Shown here: positions 1 to 11,029 of the stretch, one piece after another | Layout of the letters: each line of letters opens with the position of its first letter | Numbering within the stretch: position 1 is the stretch's first letter | Assembly: GCF_002906855.1 (NCBI RefSeq) | Contig: NZ_MINI01000028.1 | Coordinates: 310,001 to 374,000 of the forward strand | Direction: 5' to 3' | Source: Pseudomonas putida | GTDB taxonomy: Bacteria; Pseudomonadota; Gammaproteobacteria; Pseudomonadales; Pseudomonadaceae | DNA: 64,000 bases | Translations under genes and position numbers: made by a program | The notes under the pieces: model-generated | Database searches by the model: none | The model's input: only the letters and a program-made list of their open reading frames with translations | Told to the model about the DNA's origin: nothing

Positions 1-79
1 AGAATCAGCCGTGGGCCGGGAGGACGATGGCGAGCAGAATGCGCGCCCTGAATCGTTTCACTATCCCGTGAGGTCCCGC

Positions 80-2496
<2,417 letters not shown>

Positions 2497-2509
2497 ATAC
2501 CTGCACCGG

Positions 2510-2700
2510 CCCAGTTCCTGGCCATGCACCGCAGCTCGTGTCCAGCCAGTTCGGTTCCAGGTACAGGGTCGAATAAGTGAAGCCTTCGGCAGTCGGCGCG
2601 TGGCCGTCGTGAAGGTCGCCGGGTTCGAGCAGAAAGACCGGGCCTGCGGTGCTCTGATGTTGCTCATGGCGCTGCGCTGCTGACGGATAGGGCAGTTCAC
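2510..2700 (-). pseudogene. Remnant of an AraC-family regulator cupin domain
   Basis: Translating the minus strand between sotB and the LysR gene gives about 60 codons containing VFLLEPGDLHDGHAPTAEGF followed by TYSTLYLEPNWL, which is the metal-site region of the arabinose-binding (cupin) domain of AraC-family regulators. A stop lies directly before the fragment, there is no start, and neither the rest of the cupin nor the HTH domain follows. It is therefore a gene fragment, not a small gene. A regulator gene once lay here next to sotB. The match rests on remembered family motifs. Confidence 0.6.
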
Positions 2701-2724
2701 CTTACTGCAGATGCGTCAGCCGGT

Positions 2725-3624
2725 TTAGAACAATTGTGCAGGCTGCAGCGCGGCAAAACGCTCGCGCAGCCACAGGTGCAGTTGCGTCACGGCGGGCGAC
2801 AGCTGCTTGCGGTGCGGGCACACCAGCGTCACCGGCGTGGCTTCGCCCTGATGCTCCGGCAGCAGGATTTCCAGTTCACCGGCGGCGATGTTGGCGCTGA
2901 CGTCCAGCCACGACTTGTAGACGATGCCTTCACCCTCCAGCGCCCACCGCCGCACCACGTCGGCATCGTCGCTGACCAGCGGCCCGCGTACCTGCACGGT
3001 GCGGTTGCCAAGCTGCCACTTGTCGTACACGCGATTGTGCTGCAGGTACAGCAGGCAATCATGTTGCTGCAGGTCATCAGGTGTGCGGGGGTGGCCGTGG
3101 CGGGCCAGGTAGCCGGGCGCGGCCACCACCACCCGACGGTTCCAGGGGGCCAGCGGCAGGGCAATGTAGTTGGCGTCCTGGTTGAGGCCATAGCGGATGG
3201 CGATGTCCACCGGATCACGGCTGAAATCGGCCATCTGGTCGGAGAGGAAGAAGCGCAGGCTCAATGCCGGGTGCTCGCGGCGAAAGGCGCTGAGCCACGG
3301 CAGCAACAGGTTGCGGCCGATGTCGGAAGGCGCGGACACCTGCAACACCCCGCGCAAGGTGCTGTGGCTAGCGTGAAGCTGCTCGTGGCTCTGGCGCAGG
3401 GTGTCCAGTACACGCTGGGCGGTGGGCAGGTACAGCTCGCCCTCGGCGGTCAGGCGCAGGCTGCGGGTGGTGCGGGCGAACAGGCGCACGTCGAGGTCGC
3501 GCTCCAGGCGCTTGATCGCGGCGGCCACTTGCCCCGGCAGCAGGTCGGCTTCATGGGCGGCAGCGGTGAAACTGCCCAGGGCGCTGCTGCGCACAAACAG
3601 TTCGAGGTCGGTGAAACGGAGCAT
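2725..3624 (-). CDS. LysR-family transcriptional regulator
   Basis: A 299-residue LysR regulator with the N-terminal winged HTH (LELFVRSSALGSFTAAAHEADLL, then VAAAIKRLERDLDVRLF) and the usual effector-binding domain. The ATG at 3624 is preferred to a GTG six bases upstream, because a GGAG sits five bases before the ATG while the GTG overlaps that GGAG. It is divergent from the nitroreductase at 3729 with about 100 bases between them, so that gene is the likely target. A short dyad overlaps its own start. Two bases in the HTH region do not look unusual; the effector is unknown. Confidence 0.88.
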   Translation of the reverse strand: MLRFTDLELFVRSSALGSFTAAAHEADLLPGQVAAAIKRLERDLDVRLFARTTRSLRLTAEGELYLPTAQRVLDTLRQSHEQLHASHSTLRGVLQVSAPSDIGRNLLLPWLSAFRREHPALSLRFFLSDQMADFSRDPVDIAIRYGLNQDANYIALPLAPWNRRVVVAAPGYLARHGHPRTPDDLQQHDCLLYLQHNRVYDKWQLGNRTVQVRGPLVSDDADVVRRWALEGEGIVYKSWLDVSANIAAGELEILLPEHQGEATPVTLVCPHRKQLSPAVTQLHLWLRERFAALQPAQLF

Positions 3625-3643
3625 TTTCACTCCAAGGGTGAAA
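3625..3643. promoter_or_regulatory. Inverted repeat TTTCAC-N7-GTGAAA at a LysR start
   Basis: A perfect 6-base dyad spaced by 7 bases abuts the start codon of the LysR gene and lies within the interval shared with nfsB. Its position fits autorepression. Assignment as a LysR site is inference; the spacing also allows chance. Confidence 0.35.
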
Positions 3644-3728
3644 GTGTTGCTGCATTCTGCCGCTTTTTTCGGTTTGCAGGAAAGATAAGATGCGCGACAG
3701 ATCCCGTTTAGTTGATTGGAGTTGCAGC

Positions 3729-4382
3729 ATGGATACCGTCTCCCTGGCCAAGCGCCGCTATACCACCAAGGCCTACGATGCCACCCGCAGGATTCCCCAG
3801 GCTACGGTCGATGCGCTGCTCGAACAGCTGCGCCACAGCCCGTCCTCGGTCAACTCGCAGCCTTGGCATTTCGTTGTCGCCGACAGCGCCGAAGGCAAGG
3901 CCCGCCTGGCCAAGGCCACCGACGGCCGTTTTGCCTACAACTCGCCGAAAATCCTCGATGCTTCGCATGTGATCGTATTCTGCACCCGTACCGAGATGAC
4001 CGAGGCGCACCTGAATGCGGTGCTTGACCAGGAACAGGCCGATGGCCGCTTCCGCGACGAGCAGGCACGGGCAGGGCAGAACCAGAGCCGTCGCGGCTAT
4101 GTGGACCTGCACCGTTTCGATCAGAAAGACCTGCAGCACTGGATGGAGAAGCAGACCTACCTGGCCTTGGGTACCGCGCTGCTCGGTGCAGCGGCCCATG
4201 GCCTGGATGCCACGCCGATCGAAGGGTTCGACAGCAAGGTGCTGGATGCCGAATTGGGTCTGCGTGAGCAGGGCTACAGCAGCGTCGTGGTATTGAGCCT
4301 GGGCTATCGCAGCGAGGCGGACTTCAATGCCGGCCTGAACAAGTCGCGTCTGCCGGCTTCGACGGTATTTACCTTCCTGTAA
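3729..4382 (+). CDS. nfsB: Oxygen-insensitive NAD(P)H nitroreductase, NfsB type
   Basis: A 217-residue FMN-dependent nitroreductase, the same length as E. coli NfsB. Matching segments include RRYTTKAYD at the N-terminus, SPSSVNSQPWHFVVA (FMN and substrate site) near residue 40, ILDASHVIVFC near 78, and PIEGFDSKVLDAELGL near 165. It should reduce nitroaromatics, quinones and similar compounds with two-electron steps. GGAG precedes the ATG at 3729; upstream in-frame starts lack homology. The divergent LysR gene is its probable regulator. Confidence 0.9.
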   Translation: MDTVSLAKRRYTTKAYDATRRIPQATVDALLEQLRHSPSSVNSQPWHFVVADSAEGKARLAKATDGRFAYNSPKILDASHVIVFCTRTEMTEAHLNAVLDQEQADGRFRDEQARAGQNQSRRGYVDLHRFDQKDLQHWMEKQTYLALGTALLGAAAHGLDATPIEGFDSKVLDAELGLREQGYSSVVVLSLGYRSEADFNAGLNKSRLPASTVFTFL

Positions 4383-4393
4383 GTGCGTTGTCG

Positions 4394-4431
4394 GCAGTGC
4401 CGGCTTGTCCCGCGAAGAGGCCAGCACTGCC
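4394..4431. repeat. Single degenerate REP element
   Basis: GGCAGTGC and GCACTGCC flank a core containing CTTGTCCCGCGAAGAGG, the same core as the paired REPs elsewhere in the window. It lies after the nfsB stop and may also stabilise or end that transcript. Confidence 0.55.
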
Positions 4432-4491
4432 AACACAATCCTCAAGCATGAACGATACTGAGAAGCCCACTGAGCGCTTCTGGATCTTGCC

Positions 4492-4866
4492 ATGCCTGAC
4501 CTGACCCCCAGCGAACAGATCGACACCCGCATCGCCGCCTTGGGCGACTGGCGCGGCCCGGCCCTCGCACGCCTGCGAGCCCTGATCCACCAGGCCGACC
4601 CCGAGGTGCTGGAGGAAGTGAAATGGCGTGGCGTCCCGGTCTGGTCCCACGCCGGCATCCTGTGCACCGGTGAAAGTTACAAGGACAAGCTCAAGCTGAC
4701 CTTCGCCAAAGGCGCACACCTGGCCGACCCGACGGGCCTGTTCAATGCCAGTCTCGACGGCAATACGCGCCGCGCCATCGACGTGTTCGAAGGGGATGAT
4801 ATCGACGAGCAGGCGTTCATCAGCCTGATCCGGGCAGCCGTGGCACTCAACGCGAGCAAGGGCTGA
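4492..4866 (+). CDS. DUF1801 family protein
   Basis: A 124-residue cytoplasmic protein of the DUF1801/YdhG-like fold. The conserved stretch EVLEEVKWRGVPVWSHAGILCTG, followed by YKDKLKLTF and GLFNASLDGNTRRAIDV, is typical of this family. No biochemical role can be assigned. It is transcribed away from the REP behind nfsB and converges on the cysteine desulfurase gene, with only 7 bases between their stops. Confidence 0.82.
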   Translation: MPDLTPSEQIDTRIAALGDWRGPALARLRALIHQADPEVLEEVKWRGVPVWSHAGILCTGESYKDKLKLTFAKGAHLADPTGLFNASLDGNTRRAIDVFEGDDIDEQAFISLIRAAVALNASKG

Positions 4867-4873
4867 GTGCGCG

Positions 4874-6028
4874 TTACCAAAGCGCAGCCGAAGCCGCCGT
4901 CAAAGCCCGCCCGAACACCGCGATCGCCGTGTCCACTTCGGCCTCGCTGGTAAACCGCCCGATACTCACGCGCACGCTCTTGCGTGCCCGCGCTTCATCC
5001 AGCCCCAGCGCCAACAGCACATGCGAGGCGGCGTTGCTCGCCGAGTTGCAGGCCGAGGTGGTCGACAGCGCCAGCTCACTGGCCAAGGCCATGCTGTTGA
5101 AGCCGTTGGCTTCGATGCACAGGTTCAGGGTGTGAGGTATCCGCTGCAGGGCACAGCCATTGAGGCTGACCCCCGGCAATGCCAGCAAGCCTTCACGTAG
5201 GCGCATGGCCAAGCGTTCGATACGCTGGTGCTCGCTGTCTCCCGGCTCACCGGCCAGGGCAAAGGCACTGCCCATGCCGACGATCTGGTGCGTCGGCAAG
5301 GTCCCCGAGCGCAGCCCTTGCTCATGCCCGCCACCGTGGATCTGCGCGCACATCAGCTCACGGGCACGAGGCCCGACATACAGCGCGCCGATGCCTTTTG
5401 GCCCATACACCTTGTGCGCCGAGAACGACATCAGGTCCACCGCCATTGCCTGCAGGTCAATGGCCAGCTTGCCGACCGCCTGGGCCGCATCCACATGCAG
5501 CAGGGCGCCATGGGCGCGAACCCGTTCGCCTATGGCAGCGAAATCGGTGACGGTACCCAGTTCATTGTTGACGGCCATCAGCGACACCAGGCGGGTGTCC
5601 GCGCGCAGCGCTGCCTGCACAGCGTAGGGCTGGATCAGGCCGCTGGCGTCCGGCGCCAGACGGGTGATGGCCCAGCCTTGGCGCTCCAGTTCCTTGACCG
5701 TGTCGAGCACGGCCTTGTGCTCCAGCTGGCTGGTGATCAGGTGGCCCGGCTGGGCCATGCCCTGGGCGATGCCCTTGAGTGCCAGGTTGTTGGACTCGGT
5801 GGCGCCCGATGTCCAGACGATGTCGTCGGCGCGGGCACCGACCCGCTCGGCCACTTGCCGACGGGCCTGTTCGACTACTTCGCGTGCTGCTTGACCGTAG
5901 GCGTGGCCACGGGATGCGGGGTTGCCGAAGTTAACCTGGCGACCGAGACAGGTGAGCATGGTTTCGATGACCCGGTCATCGACCGGAGTGGTGGCGGCGT
6001 AGTCGAAATAGAGCGGGGCGCTAGGCAT
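4874..6028 (-). CDS. Cysteine desulfurase-like class V aminotransferase (IscS/NifS family)
   Basis: A 384-residue PLP enzyme expected to take sulfur from cysteine onto an active-site cysteine. Visible motifs are YFDYAATTPVD near residue 7, the SGATESNNLALKG cofactor loop near 74, the PLP lysine in SFSAHKVYGPKG near 205, HGGGHEQGLRSGT, and the mobile cysteine loop in TTSACNSASNAASHVL near 330. IscS has CTSAS at that loop; here it is CNSAS. No isc or suf partners adjoin it, so it is not the housekeeping IscS. It may be a stand-alone desulfurase serving tRNA thiolation or another acceptor. Confidence 0.85.
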   Translation of the reverse strand: MPSAPLYFDYAATTPVDDRVIETMLTCLGRQVNFGNPASRGHAYGQAAREVVEQARRQVAERVGARADDIVWTSGATESNNLALKGIAQGMAQPGHLITSQLEHKAVLDTVKELERQGWAITRLAPDASGLIQPYAVQAALRADTRLVSLMAVNNELGTVTDFAAIGERVRAHGALLHVDAAQAVGKLAIDLQAMAVDLMSFSAHKVYGPKGIGALYVGPRARELMCAQIHGGGHEQGLRSGTLPTHQIVGMGSAFALAGEPGDSEHQRIERLAMRLREGLLALPGVSLNGCALQRIPHTLNLCIEANGFNSMALASELALSTTSACNSASNAASHVLLALGLDEARARKSVRVSIGRFTSEAEVDTAIAVFGRALTAASAALW

Positions 6029-6220
6029 GGGGCGGGTCCGTGCAATGTTACCGTGGTGTCGGCAATCGTTGCATCAAGCCTAAGCGCTGGGGAGAAAATG
6101 ATTTTGCTTTTTATGCTGCAGATAGCCGGTTAATGGAGAATATTTTTCTCTATCGTTAGACCATTTAAGAATGGTTTTTCTCTCTGTGGGCCCAGGCGAG
6201 CCCACAGTGCCATGAGCGCT

Positions 6221-7147
6221 TCAGGCAGGCTCCAGCGCACGTTCTTCTTCGGCCACCACGCGCTCGCACAATTCGATGATTTGCTCGCGCATCCAGCGGT
6301 TGGCCGGGTCCTGGTCGGTGCTCTCATGCCAGTACAGGTGAGTCTCCAGCGCTGGCACCTCCACCGGTAGCGGCTGGAAACGCAGCTGGTGACGGCGGGC
6401 GAAGCGCTCGGGTACGGTCATGGCCATGTCGGTCTGCTGCAACACCTGCGAAGCCATCAGGTAATGCTGGGAGCGCAGCGCGACCTTGCGTTGCACGCCC
6501 ATCTTGCCCAGTGCCAGGTCGACGTAGCCCAGGCCGTTGCGGCGGCTGGAGATATGGATGTGGGTCATGCCCAGGTAATTGTCGAGGGTCAGCTTGGCAT
6601 CCGCGAGCGGGTGGCCCTGGCGCAGGGCGCAGACGTAGCGGTCCTGCATCAACTTGACGTGGCGCACCTGCGGGTCGGTGTTCAGCGGGGCATCGACGGC
6701 GAAGTCCAGGCGCCCGGCGGCCAGTTCCTTGGTGGTTTCGCGGCGTTTGCACAGGAAGCTTTCAATCAGCACTGCCGGGGCCAGGCGGCGCAGGCGCTGG
6801 AACAGCGGCGGCAGGATCACCGCCTCGGTGAGGTCGGTCATGCTGATGCGGAAGGTCTTGTTGGCCTGCTGCGGATTGAAAATGCGGCTTTCCTGCACCG
6901 AGGTGCGCAGGAGTGCCAGGGCATTGCGCACCGGGCCAATGATGTTCTGGGCCATGGGTGTGGGCACCATGCCCTGGGCGGTACGTACGAACAGCGGGTC
7001 GTTGAAGGTTTCGCGCAGTCGCGACAGGGCGTTGGACACTGCCGGCTGGGTGATGCCGACGATCTGCCCGGCGCGGGTCAGGTTGGCTTCGGTGTAGATC
7101 GCGTCGAAGACGATGAACAGGTTGAGGTCGACCTTGCTGAGGTTCAT
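6221..7147 (-). CDS. LysR-family transcriptional regulator (NodD/LeuO-like)
   Basis: A 308-residue LysR regulator. The N-terminus VDLNLFIVFDAIYTEANLTRAG followed by GITQPAVSNALSRLRETFNDPLFVR is the NodD/LeuO-type HTH. The effector domain is complete. It is divergent from the acyl-CoA dehydrogenase at 7286, with a 15-base dyad between them, so local control of that gene is likely. The 192 bases downstream, before the cysteine desulfurase start, contain an 8-bp stem-loop at 6184-6207 but no clear U-tract. Confidence 0.88.
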   Translation of the reverse strand: MNLSKVDLNLFIVFDAIYTEANLTRAGQIVGITQPAVSNALSRLRETFNDPLFVRTAQGMVPTPMAQNIIGPVRNALALLRTSVQESRIFNPQQANKTFRISMTDLTEAVILPPLFQRLRRLAPAVLIESFLCKRRETTKELAAGRLDFAVDAPLNTDPQVRHVKLMQDRYVCALRQGHPLADAKLTLDNYLGMTHIHISSRRNGLGYVDLALGKMGVQRKVALRSQHYLMASQVLQQTDMAMTVPERFARRHQLRFQPLPVEVPALETHLYWHESTDQDPANRWMREQIIELCERVVAEEERALEPA

Positions 7148-7174
7148 GGCGCCGCTCTTTGTTGGAATTATTGG

Positions 7175-7189
7175 CCGATCATATATCGG
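7175..7189. promoter_or_regulatory. Dyad CCGAT-N5-ATCGG between LysR gene and acyl-CoA dehydrogenase
   Basis: A 5+5 inverted repeat with an AT-rich centre (CATAT) lies 27 bases before the LysR start and about 100 bases before the dehydrogenase start. This is the usual location and geometry (T-N11-A type) of a LysR site. Binding is inferred. Confidence 0.45.
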
Positions 7190-7285
7190 TTATGAATGTT
7201 TATACACGCGGAAAATAGACTAGGTAGATCGAGGCTGGCTGCTCTAGGCTCTGCCCATGTACTTCGAACCGTGAAGGTAACCCCG

Positions 7286-8515
7286 ATGGATTTCGCCTAT
7301 TCGCCCAAGGTCCAGGCACTGCGAGAGCGCGTCAGCGCCTTCATGGATGCTTATGTCTATCCTGCCGAACCGGTGTTCGAGCGCCAGGTCGCCGAGGGCG
7401 ACCGCTGGCAACCCACCGCGATCATGGAAGAACTCAAGGCCAAGGCCCGGGCCGAGGGTTTGTGGAACCTGTTCCTCCCGGAGTCGGAATACGGCGCCGG
7501 TCTGAGCAACCTGGAGTACGCGCCGCTGGCCGAAATCATGGGCCGTTCGCTGCTGGGCCCGGAGCCTTTCAACTGCTCGGCGCCGGACACCGGCAATATG
7601 GAAGTGCTGGTGCGCTATGGCAGCGAGGCACAGAAGCGCCAGTGGCTGGAGCCGTTGCTGCGCGGCGAGATCCGTTCGGCATTCGCCATGACCGAACCGG
7701 ACGTGGCTTCTTCGGACGCAACCAACATGGCTGCCACAGCCGTGCGTGACGGTGACGAGTGGGTGATCAATGGTCGCAAGTGGTGGACATCCGGCGCCTG
7801 CGACCCGCGCTGCAAGGTGATGATCTTCATGGGCCTGTCGAACCCCGACGGCCCGCGCCATCAGCAGCATTCGATGGTGCTGGTACCGACCGATGCGCCG
7901 GGGGTGAAGATCGTTCGCCCATTGCCGGTGTTCGGTTATGACGATGCGCCCCATGGCCATGCCGAAGTGCTGTTCGAGAACGTGCGGGTGCCCTATGAGA
8001 ACGTGGTCCTCGGCGAGGGGCGTGGTTTCGAGATCGCCCAGGGCCGCCTTGGCCCAGGCCGCATCCACCATTGCATGCGTTCGATCGGCATGGCAGAGCG
8101 GGCACTGGAGCTGATGTGCAGGCGCTCGGTCGAGCGCACGGCTTTCGGCCGGCCCTTGGCGCGGCTGGGCGGCAACGTCGACAAGATCGCCGACTCGCGC
8201 ATGGAGATCGACATGGCGCGCCTGCTGACGCTGAAGGCGGCGTACATGATGGACACCGTCGGCAACAAGGTCGCGCGAAGCGAGATCGCGCAGATCAAGG
8301 TGGTGGCGCCGAACGTGGCGTTGAAGGTGATCGACCGGGCCATCCAGATGCACGGTGGGGCTGGGGTGAGCGGCGATTTCCCGTTGGCCTACATGTACGC
8401 CATGCAACGAACGCTGCGCCTGGCTGATGGGCCGGATGAGGTGCACCGGGCGGCGATCGGCAAGTACGAGATCGGCAAGTATGTGCCGGTTGAGATGTTG
8501 CGTAGCGGAAGGTGA
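7286..8515 (+). CDS. Acyl-CoA dehydrogenase family protein
   Basis: A 409-residue FAD-dependent dehydrogenase. Signature segments are [17 protein letters not shown] near residue 135 and the C-terminal [20 protein letters not shown] and [19 protein letters not shown]. It belongs to the ACAD10/11-like branch that acts on medium or long acyl-CoAs; the exact substrate cannot be read. The ATG at 7286 has GAAGG upstream and fits the family N-terminus ([16 protein letters not shown]). It is probably controlled by the divergent LysR regulator. Confidence 0.87.
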   Translation: MDFAYSPKVQALRERVSAFMDAYVYPAEPVFERQVAEGDRWQPTAIMEELKAKARAEGLWNLFLPESEYGAGLSNLEYAPLAEIMGRSLLGPEPFNCSAPDTGNMEVLVRYGSEAQKRQWLEPLLRGEIRSAFAMTEPDVASSDATNMAATAVRDGDEWVINGRKWWTSGACDPRCKVMIFMGLSNPDGPRHQQHSMVLVPTDAPGVKIVRPLPVFGYDDAPHGHAEVLFENVRVPYENVVLGEGRGFEIAQGRLGPGRIHHCMRSIGMAERALELMCRRSVERTAFGRPLARLGGNVDKIADSRMEIDMARLLTLKAAYMMDTVGNKVARSEIAQIKVVAPNVALKVIDRAIQMHGGAGVSGDFPLAYMYAMQRTLRLADGPDEVHRAAIGKYEIGKYVPVEMLRSGR

Positions 8516-8652
8516 TGCAAGCCTGTACTGGCCTCTTCGAGGCGTAAGTTCATCGAACCTGTAGGAAACGTCTATTTTCCCACTTCAGGCACTAAAAGCC
8601 TCTGGGCAGCTGTTAGGTTTCAAGCCTGATAAATGCACAGGGATTATTGCCA

Positions 8653-10032
8653 ATGCGGGTCAATCTGGATGGCAGAGGCCAGGCGGTCGATGGTGACGCC
8701 ACGACCACCGGGGCCATTTGCATCGCCACCGGTACTGGGTACACGTCCGATGGACGCGAGGTGCTCAGGGAAGGCGACCCCACTACGGAGTGTCCGCTTT
8801 GTGGGCAGGAGGGGGTGGTTGCTGAAGGGGTGGAGTTCTTCATCTCTTCCGGCAGGCGGGTGGCGATGGATGGCGCGCTGGTCGTCTGTGCCTGTTCGCC
8901 TGGCAGTAACCGGGTGGTTGCACCGTTGAATCAGGCACCGCCATCGAGGCAGGCCAGGCCAGCCGTACAGGTGTCTGGGGCTCACACTGAGCACTTCGCG
9001 CAATCTGCGATGACATCCATGCCCGGCTCGTTGGAGCCGGGGTTCTATGTGGTGCCCCGGCACATGTCGTTCCCGCAGGTGCTGCTGCAGTTGCAGGCAC
9101 ACGACAGCACCCTGCCGATCTCGCATTTGCAGCGGCTCAACCCCACCTTCGAGCAAGGGTTCAAGGCAGGGGAGATTTTCGTTATTGGTGACCCGGACAA
9201 TGGCAACGCCTGCACCCGCGAAGAGGCCCAGCTGATGGCGGCCGCCGAGCATGCGCGGCGGGCACTGGCAGCGCTTGATATTGCCGAATCGGATTTCATG
9301 ATGCAGCACCAGGCCGAGATTGCGGGATTGCTTGCCAACGCCAGCCAATCCATGGGGGTGGGCAAGGACATGCTCGATCAAGGGCTAAAGCAAGTCAGCG
9401 GGACATTGACCAAGATCGAGCAGCTGCATCAACGCGAATTCTTGCGCCATGGCCATCTGAACAGCCCGGGTTTCTTTGCTGAGCGGCGGCAGTTGTTGCA
9501 GCAACTGGACGGGCAGTTGAAAGCGGCGTTTCTCAACAAAAAGCTCAATCTTGGGAGCTATGAACGGCTGAAGAAGAGTTTGAATATTTCGACCAAAAGC
9601 CTTGTGCATCATTGGTCGAAAGCCGGCGGCCCGGGGCAGATACCGGGGTATGCGACGCATCTGGATAAGGTGGCAAAGCTTGGTAAGTACCTTCAGTGGG
9701 GGGGGCATGCTGCGGTTGGGCTAGCTGGTACTTCGTCATACATGAAAGTGCAAGAAGTTTGTCGTGCCGGCGAAACCGAGGCTTGTAGGAAGGTGCGGCT
9801 AACTGAGACAGGCAGTTTTACTGCTGGTGTTGCCGGGGCAACGCTTGGATCATATGCGGCGACCGCAGCGGTGGGTACATTATGCGGTGTTTTTGCAGCG
9901 GGAACAGGAGGTCTAGGCACTCCGCTGTGTGGCATCGTGTTAGTCGGGGGAGGTGGGTTGGCAGGAGGCCTCTTGGGCGCGGACTTTGGAGAGTCAGCGG
10001 GTGAGTTTATCTACGAGGTGATCAATGATTGA
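8653..10032 (+). CDS. PAAR-domain protein with glycine-zipper C-terminus, candidate type VI secretion effector
   Basis: A 459-residue protein in four parts. Residues 1-88 fit a PAAR spike-tip domain: repeated GD and G-x-x-A turns, paired cysteines in CPLCGQEG, and the closing RRVAMDGALVVCAC. Residues about 120-175 resemble a LysM module (FYVVPRHMSFPQVLLQL ending FKAGEIFVIGD). Residues 180-330 are helical and charged. Residues 335-459 are hydrophobic and rich in Gly and Ala, with glycine-zipper segments like those of membrane-inserting toxins. The next gene overlaps it by 8 bases and encodes a small membrane protein, the layout of a toxin with immunity. No VgrG, adaptor or T6SS structural gene is in view. 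A TTG six bases earlier is an alternative start. The toxin role is inference. Confidence 0.7.
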   Translation: MRVNLDGRGQAVDGDATTTGAICIATGTGYTSDGREVLREGDPTTECPLCGQEGVVAEGVEFFISSGRRVAMDGALVVCACSPGSNRVVAPLNQAPPSRQARPAVQVSGAHTEHFAQSAMTSMPGSLEPGFYVVPRHMSFPQVLLQLQAHDSTLPISHLQRLNPTFEQGFKAGEIFVIGDPDNGNACTREEAQLMAAAEHARRALAALDIAESDFMMQHQAEIAGLLANASQSMGVGKDMLDQGLKQVSGTLTKIEQLHQREFLRHGHLNSPGFFAERRQLLQQLDGQLKAAFLNKKLNLGSYERLKKSLNISTKSLVHHWSKAGGPGQIPGYATHLDKVAKLGKYLQWGGHAAVGLAGTSSYMKVQEVCRAGETEACRKVRLTETGSFTAGVAGATLGSYAATAAVGTLCGVFAAGTGGLGTPLCGIVLVGGGGLAGGLLGADFGESAGEFIYEVIND

Positions 10033-10417
10033 TATTTCAACTTGGTCCTCAGGTCTTAAGCTAATCATTTTGCTTAGCCCCTTCATTGTGGGACTGCCCG
10101 GCCTTGTCATGGGTGCTTACATTACGCTGTCCAAAGACTATGGCACTGTCTGCTCTTCAATTACCAGTAATCCATATCTAGAATTATTGAAGAGCACTTG
10201 GGGCAATGGTAGCTTCAAGTGGCGATGGATGTTGGTGGGGGCAGTGGGCGGATTGGTTTCATTTCCTTGGTTGGTATTGCGAACTGGGAAGTTGGATGTA
10301 GAAGAGTTGAAGGCGTTTCCACTCAGCCTCAAACGAAGGCTCGTAATCTCATCTTGGCTGACTGTGAGCGGATTCGTCGGGATGGCGGCTATGTGGGCAT
10401 TTGTCCAATTCAAGTAG
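10025..10417 (+). CDS. Small three-helix membrane protein, candidate immunity protein
   Basis: A 130-residue protein with three predicted membrane segments: residues 11-35 (LIILLSPFIVGLPGLVMGAY), 68-86 and 107-127. Its ATG lies inside the last codons of the PAAR gene, so the two are translationally coupled. Base composition is clearly more AT-rich than the surrounding housekeeping genes, as is common for transferred toxin-immunity cargo. I recognise no named family. A membrane immunity protein would fit an effector that attacks the inner membrane. Confidence 0.65.
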   Translation: MIDISTWSSGLKLIILLSPFIVGLPGLVMGAYITLSKDYGTVCSSITSNPYLELLKSTWGNGSFKWRWMLVGAVGGLVSFPWLVLRTGKLDVEELKAFPLSLKRRLVISSWLTVSGFVGMAAMWAFVQFK

Positions 10418-10421
10418 ATCT

Positions 10422-10825
10422 ATGAATCACACAGTGGTTGATATAAATATGTGGCCACTAAATCTTCAGTTGGTCTTCGCAATAACACCTTTTGCATTCA
10501 TAGTGATTGGTCTGAGCGTCTGCGCGAGTGTCGCCTTCTCCCGCGAGTTTGAAGTCGTAAACCGCTCCATACGTAGCAGCGCTTATCTAGAGCAAATTAA
10601 AATGCATTTGGGTACGAGTAGCCATCGCGCGCGGTGGATGATCGTCTGTGGAGTTTGTGCAGCTCTTAATTCTCCTGGGTTCCATTCCCGGATTGGGGTT
10701 GTTAGTGCTGATGAGATAAAAAATTCCCATCTGCGATCAAGCGTAAGCTTGTTTTTTCTTCCTGGATGACAATTGTTGGTTCATGTTGGTTGTTACTTGT
10801 TTTTCTGTTGATCAAGCTAGCCTGA
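10422..10825 (+). pseudogene. Frameshifted paralogue of the preceding membrane protein
   Basis: From ATG 10422 the protein parallels the previous gene: a hydrophobic first helix, then SAYLEQIKMHLGTSSHRARWM against NPYLELLKSTWGNGSFKWRWM. The frame then drifts to a stop at 10769. Adding one A to the A6 run at 10718-10723 restores KKFPSAIKRKLVFSSWM, which aligns with KAFPLSLKRRLVISSWL, and a final hydrophobic helix ending at 10825. With that one base added, the interval from the WM to the SSW motif is 44 residues in both proteins. So this is a second immunity-like gene with a single-base loss in a homopolymer. It could be true decay, slippage-based variation or a sequencing error. Confidence 0.7.
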
Positions 10826-10844
10826 ATTCATAGAATAAGCGCAA

Positions 10845-10913
10845 CGCTTGAAACGAGAGGCAGAGAGCCAGCCACCGGTAGAATCCAGGCTCTCACACCG
10901 AAGGATTCAAGCG
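10845..10913. repeat. Nested inverted repeat downstream of the PAAR locus
   Basis: Outer arms CGCTTGAA (10845-10852) and TTCAAGCG (10906-10913) enclose inner arms GAGAGCC (10863-10869) and GGCTCTC (10888-10894), with near-symmetrical 10- and 11-base internal gaps. The whole could fold as an interrupted 69-base hairpin. It is neither a REP nor followed by a U-tract. The rest of the 223-base gap up to 11048 holds an open frame with no homology that I recognise. Confidence 0.45.
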
Positions 10914-11029
10914 CAGATGACCAGTAGCGAGGATCAATCTACGCCCGCGCAAGCGCTTGGGCTGGAAGACGCCGTACGAAGTGCATACAGGGGTGAGCGT
11001 TGCACTTATGTGTTGAATTCAGGTAGCAA

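Noticed and set aside
10845..10913. An integron attC site
   Set aside because: The arms do not carry the GTTRRRY/RYYYAAC core boxes, and no integrase or cassette array is present.
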